Of a stretch of 64,000 nucleotides of DNA, positions 1-8,202 are shown piece by piece. Every line of letters starts with the position of its first letter. Positions within the stretch are counted from its first letter, which is position 1. Below the pieces are notes generated by a model. The model did no database searches, was not told where the DNA came from, and worked only from the letters and a program-made list of their open reading frames with translations. Origin of the DNA: Desulfobacteraceae bacterium (GTDB lineage Bacteria; Desulfobacterota; Desulfobacteria; Desulfobacterales; Desulfosalsimonadaceae); the NCBI GenBank assembly GCA_011389935.1, contig JAABTJ010000015.1, positions 1 to 64,000 of the forward strand. Reading direction: 5' to 3'. A program made the position numbers and the translations under genes.

Positions 1-711
1 GGCAAGCTCTGACAGGTAGCGGGTCTTTCCGCCGGGGACCCGGGTATAGGCGTGCACCGGACCCGCATTCACCCGGAACGGCCGGGGGCAGACATACGGG
101 TTGGAAACGCTTTCGGCATGCACCAAAAAGAGCGCCGCACTGGCATTGCCAACAAGCATCCCTTCTCCGGTACCCATTTCCGTGCAGGTATCCACACAGA
201 CCCGGTCCCCCATTCCTATTGGTTTTATTTCTAATATTTCCGAAATTATAAGATCTGTTTGTTCAGGTTTTGATTTAAGTTTTGAAAGGGCTTTTTTCAG
301 GTCGGCTGGATCGGTCGGCACGTACAGGATTCGCTCCACCCCTTTCTCAAGGATGCCGAAGGCAGTTTCCGCATCTGCAAGGCTCCTGGCTTCCACAATG
401 ATATTTTGCGCATTTTTGGCGATCAGGTTTTCAACGGGGATAATGGCCCAGTCGGAAAACCCCAGGATCACCTGCCGGGTCTGGCTCAGTCGCACGATTT
501 CCTCTTCGTCCGTACCGGAAGTGACGTGGAAGTATACCACGTCCTGTCCCATTTGAATATCCCCGTCCTCGGATATGGTTTTTATTACGCCCAACTCCTT
601 CACCTTGTCCGTGTACCCTTCGGGGACCATTATGGCGTCAGCCCCGCCTTCAAGGGCGGTGGTGACCAGGTCCTTGTTCCAGGGATCGACCCTGACCCAG
701 ATCTCTCGCAT
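1..711 (-). CDS. 3-dehydroquinate synthase II (partial, cut by window edge)
   Basis: The first 237 codons of an NAD-dependent, class II (archaeal-type) 3-dehydroquinate synthase are visible; the frame runs off the left edge, and family members are usually about 325-380 residues. The ATG at 709-711 has AAGGAG nine bases upstream. The opening MREIWVRVDPWNK, the block GMGDRVCVDTC (166-176) and RPFRVNAGPVHAYT (210-223) are typical of the family. The enzyme oxidatively deaminates and cyclises 2-amino-3,7-dideoxy-heptulosonate (ADH) to 3-dehydroquinate in the cytoplasm, bypassing the DAHP/AroB route. It sits 40 bases behind the gene for ADH synthase, which makes its substrate, so both probably answer to the upstream attenuator. 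Confidence 0.93.
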   Translation of the reverse strand, partial: MREIWVRVDPWNKDLVTTALEGGADAIMVPEGYTDKVKELGVIKTISEDGDIQMGQDVVYFHVTSGTDEEEIVRLSQTRQVILGFSDWAIIPVENLIAKNAQNIIVEARSLADAETAFGILEKGVERILYVPTDPADLKKALSKLKSKPEQTDLIISEILEIKPIGMGDRVCVDTCTEMGTGEGMLVGNASAALFLVHAESVSNPYVCPRPFRVNAGPVHAYTRVPGGKTRYLSELA

Positions 712-751
712 GGTGTTACGCTCCTTTTTCCGATTTCCGGTAAAAAAATGC

Positions 752-1549
752 CTACTCCAGAATTTTTAATGCTTCATCCACCGGCGAGTCTTTGAAGATG
801 ATTGCGGCCATGGCCCTCACAAGCTTGGTCGGATCCTTGTGCTGGAACACGTTTCTGCCGATGGAGACCCCTGCCCCGCCGGCATCAATGGAACCGCGCA
901 CCATTTCCAGGATATCCCGGTCCGAATCCATCTTGGCGCCCCCTGCGATCACGACCGGGATGGTGGAGCCGTCCACGACCTCGCGGAATGTCTGGGCAGA
1001 ACCGGTGTAGGAAACTTTCACAATATCCGCCCCCATTTCCGATGCCACGCGCGCGGCATGCTTCACCACGGATACGTCGTATTCGTCCTTGATTTTCTCC
1101 CCCCGCGGGTACACCATGGCAAGCAGCGGCATGCCCCAGGTGCGCGCTTCATAGGCCACGCGGCCGAAATCGTTGAGCATTTCCTTTTCCTGGCCGTCGC
1201 CGATATTGACGTGAATGGAAACCGCGTCGGCGCCGAGTTTGAGTGCTTCCTCAACGGAGCAGACCAGGGTCTTGGAGTGGGGGTACGGGGACAGGCTGGT
1301 AGATGCGGAGAGATGGACGATCAGGCCGATGTCCGCCCCTTTTTTCCGGTGGCCGGCCCCAACGAGCCCCTTGTGTTCGATAATGGCGTTTGCCCCGCCC
1401 GCGGCGACCTTGTCAACGGACTCCTTGATGTTGATGATGCCGTCGATGGGGCCGACGGAAACGCCGTGGTCGAGCGGCACCAGAAGCGTCTTGCCGGTGT
1501 TCCTGTCCATGATGCGTTCCATGCGGATGTGCTTGCCGATGATCGTCAT
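752..1549 (-). CDS. 2-amino-3,7-dideoxy-D-threo-hept-6-ulosonate (ADH) synthase, DhnA-type aldolase
   Basis: This 265-residue protein is a DhnA/class I fructose-bisphosphate aldolase-like TIM barrel. [11 protein letters not shown] (about 24-34) is the family signature and the lysine in DIVKVSYTG is the expected Schiff-base residue. Together with the class II dehydroquinate synthase directly downstream, this makes it the enzyme that condenses an aspartate semialdehyde-derived unit with a 6-deoxy-ketohexose phosphate to start aromatic amino acid synthesis. A strong ribosome site (AAGGAAAGGA) lies just before the ATG at 1549. It is the first structural gene behind the leader peptide and terminator at 1637-1788. 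A plain class I aldolase is the alternative, made unlikely by the neighbour and the leader. Confidence 0.92.
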   Translation of the reverse strand: MTIIGKHIRMERIMDRNTGKTLLVPLDHGVSVGPIDGIINIKESVDKVAAGGANAIIEHKGLVGAGHRKKGADIGLIVHLSASTSLSPYPHSKTLVCSVEEALKLGADAVSIHVNIGDGQEKEMLNDFGRVAYEARTWGMPLLAMVYPRGEKIKDEYDVSVVKHAARVASEMGADIVKVSYTGSAQTFREVVDGSTIPVVIAGGAKMDSDRDILEMVRGSIDAGGAGVSIGRNVFQHKDPTKLVRAMAAIIFKDSPVDEALKILE

Positions 1550-1636
1550 GTTGCGGTTCCTTTCCTTGTGGTGTTTTCATGCGCCAGGGATGGTATGATA
1601 CCGCTCCCCGAACTCCCTTTCGGCTTGCTTTCAAAC

Positions 1637-1682
1637 AAAAAAAGCCGCGGGCTTGACTCTTGGTCTGCCCGCGGCTTTTTTT
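1637..1682 (-). terminator. Attenuator terminator of the aro operon leader
   Basis: A perfect 16-base inverted repeat (AAAAAAAGCCGCGGGC and its complement) encloses a 14-base loop and ends in seven T on the minus strand. It stands between the leader peptide stop (1705) and the ADH synthase start (1549), so it acts as the attenuator; the GGC end of its 5' arm is also part of the competing antiterminator. It reads as a terminator on both strands. Confidence 0.9.
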
Positions 1683-1773
1683 GTTTGCTCTTATTTACGA
1701 TTCATCACGCCATAGACAGACCTCTTGGATAGGTATAATAATACACCCAATAAAAATAAAAAAAGCGTCTGTC
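1662..1773 (-). promoter_or_regulatory. Alternative RNA helices of a trp-type attenuator (regions 1, 2, 3)
   Basis: On the minus strand region 1 is GACAGAC (1773-1767, leader codons 6-8), region 2 is GGTCTGTC (1722-1715, codons 23-25) and region 3 is GGCAGACC (1669-1662), overlapping the terminator 5' arm. Region 1 pairs perfectly with region 2 over seven bases. Region 2 pairs with region 3 over eight, with one G-U, and may extend by GGC:GCC past an internal loop. A ribosome stalled at the aromatic codons would cover region 1 and free region 2 to form the antiterminator. A ribosome at the stop codon would cover region 2 and let the terminator form. Confidence 0.82.
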
Positions 1774-1788
1774 GGCGGATGAATTCAT
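1705..1788 (-). CDS. Aromatic-rich leader peptide of the aro operon (attenuation)
   Basis: This 27-codon frame starts with ATG at 1786-1788 and ends TGA at 1705-1707. Codons 9-20 encode FFYFYWVYYYTY: three Phe, six Tyr and one Trp within twelve codons. Such a run in front of an intrinsic terminator and an aromatic biosynthesis gene is the hallmark of a sensing leader peptide. Its stop codon lies just past helix region 2, as in classical attenuators. The ribosome site is weak: AGAGAAAG lies about 15 bases upstream. No other start codon exists in this frame as far up as the proposed promoter. Sensing Phe, Tyr and Trp charging together fits a gene making the common precursor of all three. Confidence 0.85.
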   Translation of the reverse strand: MNSSADRRFFYFYWVYYYTYPRGLSMA

Positions 1789-1857
1789 CGGATGGGTATT
1801 TTTCTTTCTCTTTGTTTTTAAAGCCCGTTTTTGCGGATCATCGTAGCTGTTCTGCCG

Positions 1858-1886
1858 ATGTTGTCTATTTGCAATGACATTGTCAA
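1858..1886 (-). promoter_or_regulatory. Putative sigma70 promoter of the aro leader
   Basis: A perfect TTGACA (1886-1881) is followed after 17 bases by CAACAT (1863-1858), a poor -10 box, on the minus strand. Transcription would begin near 1851 and give about 60 bases of 5' leader before the leader peptide. It sits immediately downstream of the DUF151 gene, which supports an independent operon start here. Confidence 0.5.
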
Positions 1887-1912
1887 GGCTTTTTTTAAAA
1901 AAACCGCACGAA

Positions 1913-2410
1913 TTACACCTTGTATTTTCCGAAATCGTCGGGATCCAGGTTTTTCAGATACTCCTCCCATTGTTTTCCCTGGTCGCTGTCGTCGGCGGCC
2001 TCGTAGTTTCCGTCGGTCGTTTTCAGCTCGTTGACCACGGATTCATCCACGAAAATATCGGCCTTGAGGCGAAGGGCCAGCGCGATGGCATCGCTGGGGC
2101 GGGCGTCCATGATAAAATCCCCGTCCTGGGCATGGCAGTATATCTTGGCATAAAAGGTGTTGTCTTTCAGGTCGCACACCTCGATCCTTGATACCGTCAC
2201 ATTGACCCGGTCGATAAAATTCTTGAACAGGTCATGGGTCATGGGGCGATCAAAATCAATCCCCTGCAGTACGGAAGCGATAGAGGCCGCCTCCATGAGC
2301 CCGATCCATATGGGCACCGTGAATTCGTCGTTTCTGGCGCTTAAAATCAGAATCGGCGCATTGGTGGATGGGTCGATGGCCAGCCCGGTAACCGTCATTT
2401 CATGCAGCAT
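1913..2410 (-). CDS. Bifunctional nuclease family protein (DUF151)
   Basis: This 165-residue protein carries the DUF151 fold, with conserved stretches including IWIGLMEAASI, RPMTHDLFKNFI and ARPSDAIALALRL. Family members are small acidic proteins; plant and thermophile members have been reported to have nuclease activity, but the bacterial role is unsettled. The start at 2410 is chosen because AAAGGAGGG stands seven bases upstream; the alternative internal Met5 lacks such a site. It overlaps the 3' end of miaB by 11 bases, a pairing I believe is common in this phylum, so it is probably co-translated with miaB. Confidence 0.88.
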   Translation of the reverse strand: MLHEMTVTGLAIDPSTNAPILILSARNDEFTVPIWIGLMEAASIASVLQGIDFDRPMTHDLFKNFIDRVNVTVSRIEVCDLKDNTFYAKIYCHAQDGDFIMDARPSDAIALALRLKADIFVDESVVNELKTTDGNYEAADDSDQGKQWEEYLKNLDPDDFGKYKV

Positions 2411-3821
2411 TGGTTTTCCCTCCTTTCATTGACAACGGTGCAGCCGGTTTCAGACCCGCTGTATCCGGCACGAATCGCCCCCACAGGGAATTGGCGCATG
2501 CCCTTTCGATATGAACGTTTACCAGTTGCCCTTCCATGAGATCGGTTTCTTTTTCGAGACCGGATGAAGCGCATACAAAGTTGACAATCCGGTTTTCAGA
2601 CGATCGACCGCTCATTTCAACAATATCCTGCCGTGGTTTTTTGCTTTTCCCCTCCACCAGCACCGTTTGGGTGCTGCCGACCAGGTTGTGGTAGATATCG
2701 GCGGTGACGTCTGCCTGAACATCCAGGATTTTTCGCAGCCTGTGTTTTTTCTCCAGCGAATCGATTTTTCCGTTAAAGCGTGCGGCAGGGGCTTCGGGCC
2801 GGTCGGAGTATTCAAAGGCAAAAAGCGTGTCAAAGCGCACCTTTTGGATCAAATCGATGGTGTCTTCAAAATCGGCCTCGGTCTCTGTCGGGAATCCCGC
2901 GATAAAATCCGTGCTAATGGCGATATCCGGCCTTGCCTCCCGAAGGGCGGCCACCCGCTGCATGTAATGGTCGCGGGTGTATCTCCGGTTCATCTTTGAC
3001 AATATCCGGTTCGCGCCGGACTGTACCGGCAGGTGCACGTGGTTGGCCAGCTTCGGAAGCTTTGCAAACGCATCGATCAGCCCGTCAGACAAATCCTTCG
3101 GGTGCGATGTCACGAACCGGATGCGCAGAAGTCCTTCAATATCGTGTATTTGCCGCAGCAGTTCCGGGAAGCCGCAAAGGGCTTCTTTTTTGCCGTAGCT
3201 GTTGACATTCTGTCCCAGAAGGGTGACTTCCCGCGCGCCCGCCCGGACAAGGGCCTCGACCTCGGCATGGATACGCGAAGGTTCGCGGCTGGTTTCACGG
3301 CCGCGGACGTAGGGGACCACACAGTAGGTGCAGAAATTATCGCACCCCCGCATGATGGTAACGAAACTCGAGATATCGGCATTTTCGATCTTCTCTGCAA
3401 CGTCGTCTGCGGGTGGGTCGATTTCCGTTCTCATGGCGACGTCGATGATCGGACGGTTTTCCGGGCCAAGCTGCTCGAGGTACGGCACGAGCCGCGTGAC
3501 CGCATGCGTGCCCAGAATCAGGTCGACGCCCGCAAACCGCTCGGCAAGCCATTGGCTCTGCTGCTGGGCAACGCAGCCGGTCACGGCCAGAATGATTCCG
3601 GGTTTGTGCCGCTTGATGCCGCAGATGCGGCCGAGAAAGCTGTACACCTTCTGGACGGCCTTTTCCCGTATGGCGCACGTGTTGACAATGACCAGGTCAG
3701 CCCGCCAGAAGGAGTCCGTGGTCGCATATCCGGCGGCCGCCAGCATGTTTTCCATTCGGTGGGTGTCGTAGACGTTCATCTGGCAGCCGAATGTGTTGAT
3801 ATATGCTTTTTTGGTTTTCAT
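2400..3821 (-). CDS. miaB: tRNA-2-methylthio-N6-dimethylallyladenosine synthase MiaB
   Basis: This 473-residue radical SAM methylthiotransferase adds the 2-methylthio group to i6A37 in tRNAs reading UNN codons. The N-terminal UPF0004 domain supplies three cluster cysteines (C13 in FGCQMN, C49 in NTCAIRE, C83 in TGCVAQQ). The radical SAM motif is CDNFCTYC (C160, C164, C167), and a TRAM domain closes the C-terminus. Length and motif spacing are normal for MiaB. Its ATG shares one base with the stop of the DUF4911 gene upstream (TAATG), implying translational coupling. MtaB or RimO are less likely because the MiaB-type start KAYINTFGCQMN and the short N-terminus are present. Confidence 0.96.
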   Translation of the reverse strand: MKTKKAYINTFGCQMNVYDTHRMENMLAAAGYATTDSFWRADLVIVNTCAIREKAVQKVYSFLGRICGIKRHKPGIILAVTGCVAQQQSQWLAERFAGVDLILGTHAVTRLVPYLEQLGPENRPIIDVAMRTEIDPPADDVAEKIENADISSFVTIMRGCDNFCTYCVVPYVRGRETSREPSRIHAEVEALVRAGAREVTLLGQNVNSYGKKEALCGFPELLRQIHDIEGLLRIRFVTSHPKDLSDGLIDAFAKLPKLANHVHLPVQSGANRILSKMNRRYTRDHYMQRVAALREARPDIAISTDFIAGFPTETEADFEDTIDLIQKVRFDTLFAFEYSDRPEAPAARFNGKIDSLEKKHRLRKILDVQADVTADIYHNLVGSTQTVLVEGKSKKPRQDIVEMSGRSSENRIVNFVCASSGLEKETDLMEGQLVNVHIERACANSLWGRFVPDTAGLKPAAPLSMKGGKTNAA

Positions 3822-4069
3822 TATTCCCTTGTTTCCATTTCCTCCACAAGATACTCCCGCGACAGATCGGCGATGATGCCGTCTGCCATATCTTCACACC
3901 CCGGGGCAATATGCAGCGCAATGATGCCGGCTTTTGCATCCAGCGTCTCCAGAATGGCAAGGCCGTCATACCCTTCCAGTATGAACCGGAAAAAACAGAT
4001 CGCCTTTCTTTCGATGCGGTACAGCTGCCTTGTGGTTGTTGCATGCATATGGGGTACGGATGCGTTCAT
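3821..4069 (-). CDS. DUF4911 domain protein
   Basis: This small protein of 82 residues contains the DUF4911 core, recognisable from FFRFILEGYDGLAILETLD and the following APGCE. Function is unknown; I know the family mainly from anaerobic bacteria beside miaB. The open frame extends to 4159, but the start at 4067-4069 (MNASVPHM) is preferred because it matches the usual family length; the ribosome site there is poor (ATAGG close to the ATG). It is the first gene of the DUF4911-miaB-DUF151 operon and is divergent from recJ. Confidence 0.75.
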   Translation of the reverse strand: MNASVPHMHATTTRQLYRIERKAICFFRFILEGYDGLAILETLDAKAGIIALHIAPGCEDMADGIIADLSREYLVEEMETRE

Positions 4070-4227
4070 GCCTATATGAAAACATAACATTTCGGGATTT
4101 TCAATACCAATTGAAAATATCCGCGCCGGATGGTTTTTCGCCGAACAAAACAATGCCATACCGCTTCACCCCGGTAAATGCAATTTTTTATTGTCTGTCT
4201 CCGGCCGATACGGTATACCCTTTTCCC

Positions 4228-5994
4228 ATGGAAAAGACATGGACCATCAAAACGCCCGACCCGGTCCTCGTGAGGCGTGTCTGCCGGAAAATCGGCTGCC
4301 ACCCGGTTACGGCCACCGTGCTGGTCAACCGCGGCCTTTCGTCGGAAGACGAAATCGCCGCTTTTTTGTATCCATCCATTTCAACCATTGATTCCTTTTT
4401 TACCCTGAAGGACATGGACAGGGCGGTCGAGCGCATTGCAGCCGCTCTCACAGGCGGGGAAAAAATTCTCGTTTTCGGCGATTACGACGTGGACGGCATA
4501 ACATCGGCCAGCATTGTCTGGTGGTTTCTCCGGCAGGCAGGCGCGGATGCGGACATTTACATACCCCACCGGATTGAAGAAGGATACGGCCTGAAGCCTT
4601 TTCATGTCGCTGATGTATTTGTCCCGACAAAGATCGATCTCGTGATCACCACCGACTGCGGCGCCGCCAGTCATGAAGCGGTTCTTTGCGCAAAAAATGC
4701 CGGGATCGACGTGGTCATCACCGACCACCACGATATGGAAACCCTGCCTCCTGCCTGCGCCGTGGTCAATCCAAAACGGAAGGACTGCACCGCCGGCCTT
4801 GAACACCTTGCGGGCGTGGGCGTTGCGTTTTACCTGCTGGTCTGCCTGCGCAAACATCTGAGGGGCGTTGGCTTCTGGGATACACGCCGACCCGGTCTGG
4901 CCGAGCCCAACCTGAAGGAAGTCTGCGACCTGGTCGCCCTTGGCACCATTGCGGACGTGGTCCCCCTTGTGCGGGAAAACCGGATTCTGGCCAAAACCGG
5001 CATGGAGGTGTTAAACGCGTCCCCCCGCTGCGGCATCAACGCACTTATCCAGGCATGCGGCATCAACAAGCCGGTACTCGACACGGACGACCTGGCTTTC
5101 CGGCTTTCCCCCCGGCTCAATGCCGCAGGCCGGCTCGATCATGCCATGACTGCGGCAAGGCTTTTGGACGCCGGTGACGATGAAAGCGCCGCCGCCCTCG
5201 CATCGGAGGTAAACCGGCTCAATGCCCGGCGGCAAGGCATTGAACAGGGGATTCAAAAGCAGATCACCGCCTTTCTGTCCCAGGAGGACGATCTGGAACG
5301 GTTCAAAACCATCGTGCTTGCCGACAAGGACTGGCATCCGGGCGTCCTGGGAATTGTTGCATCCCGGCTGGCGGAAACGTTTTTCCGCCCTGTCGTGCTC
5401 TTCGCCGTGGACGGGGATATGGGCGTGGGGTCCGCCCGTTCCATCCCCGGCGTCGATCTGTATAAAAGCCTTTCCCAATGCGCCCATTTCCTGGAAGCCT
5501 TCGGCGGCCACACCATGGCCGCGGGTCTTCGGATAAAAGGGGAAAATTTCAAAAAGTTCAGGCAGGCATTCGACGACTGCATTGCCGGCGTTTACCCGGA
5601 ATCGGTATTCGCCCCGTCCCTGGAAATCGACTGCGCGCTTGATTTCGACAAAATCACCGACGCCCTGGCCGATGAAATACTTTTGCTTGCCCCGTTTGGC
5701 GAAAGCAACCCCGAACCCCTTTTTGTCGCTGAACATATCGAGGTACGGCACGCCCGGATCGTTGGCAAAACGCATCTTCAAATGTCTTTGGCGCAGACCG
5801 GCTCGAAGACCGGAAAAATACTGCCGGCCATTGCGTTTTCGGTAGATCCGGAAAAACCGCTGCCCGCCTTTTTTGAAAAACTCGCCTATCGACTTCGGTG
5901 GAACCATTACAACGGGAAGCGGAAGCTGCAGGCGGTTGTGGAAGCGGTAAGCGGCGAAACCTCGCAACGCACCCGCAAGAGGGCGGAGATTTAA
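4228..5994 (+). CDS. recJ: Single-stranded-DNA-specific exonuclease RecJ
   Basis: This 588-residue 5'-3' single-strand DNA exonuclease serves recombination and mismatch or base-excision repair. The DHH phosphoesterase motifs are visible: GDYDVDG (about 84-90) and TDHHD (about 164-168). The DHHA1 domain carries SARSIPGVDLY and GGHTMAAG (about 425-432), followed by the OB-like C-terminal domain. The ATG at 4228 (MEKTWTIKTPD) is chosen over an upstream in-frame start at 4030, which would add 66 residues without similarity to the family and overlap the divergent DUF4911 gene. Confidence 0.95.
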   Translation: MEKTWTIKTPDPVLVRRVCRKIGCHPVTATVLVNRGLSSEDEIAAFLYPSISTIDSFFTLKDMDRAVERIAAALTGGEKILVFGDYDVDGITSASIVWWFLRQAGADADIYIPHRIEEGYGLKPFHVADVFVPTKIDLVITTDCGAASHEAVLCAKNAGIDVVITDHHDMETLPPACAVVNPKRKDCTAGLEHLAGVGVAFYLLVCLRKHLRGVGFWDTRRPGLAEPNLKEVCDLVALGTIADVVPLVRENRILAKTGMEVLNASPRCGINALIQACGINKPVLDTDDLAFRLSPRLNAAGRLDHAMTAARLLDAGDDESAAALASEVNRLNARRQGIEQGIQKQITAFLSQEDDLERFKTIVLADKDWHPGVLGIVASRLAETFFRPVVLFAVDGDMGVGSARSIPGVDLYKSLSQCAHFLEAFGGHTMAAGLRIKGENFKKFRQAFDDCIAGVYPESVFAPSLEIDCALDFDKITDALADEILLLAPFGESNPEPLFVAEHIEVRHARIVGKTHLQMSLAQTGSKTGKILPAIAFSVDPEKPLPAFFEKLAYRLRWNHYNGKRKLQAVVEAVSGETSQRTRKRAEI

Positions 5995-6015
5995 TTTGCA
6001 GGGCCGTATTTTGAC

Positions 6016-6044
6016 TTGAATTGTGAATTCTTTGTCTTTATGAT
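6016..6044 (+). promoter_or_regulatory. Sigma70 promoter for the 6087 gene
   Basis: TTGAAT (6016-6021), a 17-base spacer and TATGAT (6039-6044) form a good sigma70 promoter in the gap after recJ. Transcription would start near 6051, about 36 bases before the next ATG, so this gene and the hydrolase behind it need not depend on recJ. Confidence 0.6.
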
Positions 6045-6086
6045 GCGACCAAACGCATATCAACTATTGTATAAAGGAATACCAAT

Positions 6087-6506
6087 ATGGCCAAACGATT
6101 CGAAAACACCGGGGAAAGCAGGCTTATTTCCAGGATCGAGTCTTCCAAGGAACTGGAAAGGCGCCGGGCGATACAGGCCGTGGGCGACGTGGTGGAGCCC
6201 CTCAGCAAATCCATCGCAAACAAACTCGTGGAAAACGAACTCGTCGAGACCGCCAACAAGAACTCCCTCGAGGAACAGCTGGCGTACAGCCTGGACAAGC
6301 TCAACCGGGCCGATGATTTTGACATCGACTTCCAGGTCGCGCCCTTCCGGAATGTGGTGAAAGCACCGCACATCGTCAGTCTGTATGTCACCGCTTTCGT
6401 GATCGAGCACCTGATCAAGCACAAGGATATCATCGATATTTACGGTTCCGACGAGGAAATCTACGCGACCATTCACAAACAGGTGGCCAGGCATCTGGTT
6501 GTCTAA
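6087..6506 (+). CDS. Conserved protein of unknown function, 139 aa
   Basis: I do not recognise a named domain. The protein is charged and predicted largely helical (for example SKELERRRAIQAVGDVVEPLSK, in two parts KELERRRAIQAV and GDVVEPLSK), with no signal peptide, membrane segment or cysteine. A second half with hydrophobic stretches (HIVSLYVTAFVIEHLI, about 93-108) suggests a small globular cytosolic protein. AAGGA eight bases upstream of the ATG supports the start, and a good promoter precedes it. It is followed 19 bases later by an MBL-fold hydrolase, probably in one transcript. Similar short proteins occur, as far as I recall, mainly in sulfate reducers; that is from memory and not shown here. 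Confidence 0.75.
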   Translation: MAKRFENTGESRLISRIESSKELERRRAIQAVGDVVEPLSKSIANKLVENELVETANKNSLEEQLAYSLDKLNRADDFDIDFQVAPFRNVVKAPHIVSLYVTAFVIEHLIKHKDIIDIYGSDEEIYATIHKQVARHLVV

Positions 6507-6525
6507 CGCTTCATGACTGTGCACA

Positions 6526-7554
6526 ATGCCGCCGCTGTTCAATCCACGATTGATTAATTCGCCGTTCGGCGACCCGGGTCTTTTCGTCCCGTTTTTCTTC
6601 AACAAACGGGCGCTGCTTTTCGATATGGGCGATATTACGCCCCTCTCCCCCAAAGATATCCTGAAAGTCACCCACTGCTTTGTCTCCCACACCCATATGG
6701 ACCATTTCATCGGGTTTGATTTTCTGCTCCGGATTATGCTCGGCCGTGGAAAAGAGCTGCACCTTTTCGGTCCGGAAGGGTTCCACGACAACGTGGCCGG
6801 AAAGCTCTCCGGGTATACCTGGAACCTGGTGGACAATTACGAGGAATCCATAACACTCGTGGTTACGGAAGTTCTGGAAGGCAAAGCGATCACGAAACGC
6901 TACGACTGCAAAGACCGGTTTATGCCTTCCGATCCGACCTGCACGATGCTGACGGGACCGCTCCTGTACAGCGAAAAGGCCTTTTGCGTGGAAGCCGTCA
7001 CCCTTGAACACAACATCCCCTGCCTCGCCTTTGCGATCAAGGAGCATTTTCACGTCAATATCCGAAAGGAATCCCTGGCGCGTATGGGCCTTGAACCGGG
7101 AAAATGGCTCTACGATTTCAAACAGATGGTTCATGAAGGGCGTCCCCCGGAAACCAGGGTGCCGGTGGTCTACAGCAAATCCGGTGCGCAGGGCGCCATC
7201 CCCCTTGGCGAGCTGGCGGAAGAACTGGCGATTATCAGCAAGGGGAGTAAAATTGCATACATTACCGATGCGGCGGGAACCCGGGAGAATAGCGACCGGA
7301 TCGTTTCACTGGCCAGCGACTGCGACCACCTGTTCATTGAAGCGTCATTTCTGGATAAACATCGCGATCTGGCGAAACGGACGAGGCACCTGACCGCATA
7401 CCAGGCCGGCTGCATTGCGGGGGCTGCCGGGGCCAGGCGGTTTACGCTTTTTCATTTCTCGCCGCGGCATGAAGGGGAAGAGGATGCCATGATGGCCGAG
7501 GCCATGGAAGGGTATCAACAATTTTCCGCTGCCAACATACGTGGTCGGCTATAA
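6526..7554 (+). CDS. MBL-fold metallohydrolase, ribonuclease Z-like
   Basis: This 342-residue protein has the metallo-beta-lactamase motif SHTHMDH (H55, H57, D59, H60), a second-shell TLEHNIP motif (about 163) and a C-terminal HFSPRH, the arrangement of the RNase Z/ElaC branch. RNase Z trims tRNA 3' ends, but this branch also contains hydrolases of other substrates and the protein is longer than standard RNase Z with an altered N-terminus. I therefore call the fold firmly and tRNA processing only as possible. It follows the 6087 gene by 19 bases, and its end overlaps the tail of the convergent tetR gene by six bases. Confidence 0.85.
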   Translation: MPPLFNPRLINSPFGDPGLFVPFFFNKRALLFDMGDITPLSPKDILKVTHCFVSHTHMDHFIGFDFLLRIMLGRGKELHLFGPEGFHDNVAGKLSGYTWNLVDNYEESITLVVTEVLEGKAITKRYDCKDRFMPSDPTCTMLTGPLLYSEKAFCVEAVTLEHNIPCLAFAIKEHFHVNIRKESLARMGLEPGKWLYDFKQMVHEGRPPETRVPVVYSKSGAQGAIPLGELAEELAIISKGSKIAYITDAAGTRENSDRIVSLASDCDHLFIEASFLDKHRDLAKRTRHLTAYQAGCIAGAAGARRFTLFHFSPRHEGEEDAMMAEAMEGYQQFSAANIRGRL

Positions 7555-8154
7555 ATCTTCCAGAGCCCCTTGGCGCATGATCATCAATGCAAGCTTGTGA
7601 ATGGCCTTTCGCTTTTCTTCGGCGGTCCTGCCAGGGTAGTTCCGAAAGGTCAGGACAACGCCGGCAAGGGAAGCAAAAAAGGCCTGGGAATTGAGGTGCA
7701 TTTTCTCCACACCCTGGGCTTTCTGGACGACGGAATCAAACATGTTGAGGAAATAGCGCTGGACGCTGTTGAATTTTTTCAATGCCTGGGGATTGAGTTC
7801 ACCGCGTATCATGAAATGGACCATCATCTGGAAGGTAGCCTCGTTGTCGATGAGGTAATCCACCACTGCAATGGCGAGCTCTTCTATGGAGCTTCCCCGT
7901 TCCACCATCCGGTTCAGCAGTTTTTCGATGAGGTTGATGTCCTGTATCAGGGACTCGACGAAAAGATCATCCCGGCTCGGAAAATACCGGTAAATGGATG
8001 CTGCCGACACACCGGCCTGGAGTGCAATATCCCGCATACCAATTTCATGGAACGATTTTTCCTCGAACAACTCCATGGCGGCCTTGATAATCAACTGCTT
8101 GCGAACTTCTCTTTCATCCTCCCTCAGCTGTTCGAAAGTGGACTTGTCCGGCAT
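7549..8154 (-). CDS. TetR/AcrR family transcriptional regulator
   Basis: This 201-residue protein has an N-terminal TetR helix-turn-helix (about residues 19-65, with AMELFEEKSFHEIGMRDIA and YRYFPSRDDLF) and a helical ligand-binding domain. AAAGGAG lies eight bases upstream of the ATG. The regulated genes are not obvious: it is convergent to the hydrolase and has only a repeat element upstream, so self-regulation or a distant target is likely. No clear operator palindrome is seen in the 50 bases before its start. Confidence 0.9.
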   Translation of the reverse strand: MPDKSTFEQLREDEREVRKQLIIKAAMELFEEKSFHEIGMRDIALQAGVSAASIYRYFPSRDDLFVESLIQDINLIEKLLNRMVERGSSIEELAIAVVDYLIDNEATFQMMVHFMIRGELNPQALKKFNSVQRYFLNMFDSVVQKAQGVEKMHLNSQAFFASLAGVVLTFRNYPGRTAEEKRKAIHKLALMIMRQGALEDL

Positions 8155-8202
8155 CTTCGGTGCTCCTTTGCTTATTTATCAATCACTCCAACTTACAGTA
8201 TT

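Noticed and set aside
3033-4079. Long plus-strand open frame of 348 codons over miaB
   Set aside because: It is antisense to miaB, whose motifs are complete; the frame is open only because of GC-rich codon structure and encodes no recognisable domain.
5011-6063. 350-codon minus-strand frame over recJ
   Set aside because: Shadow of recJ; the recJ DHH and DHHA1 motifs fix the coding strand.
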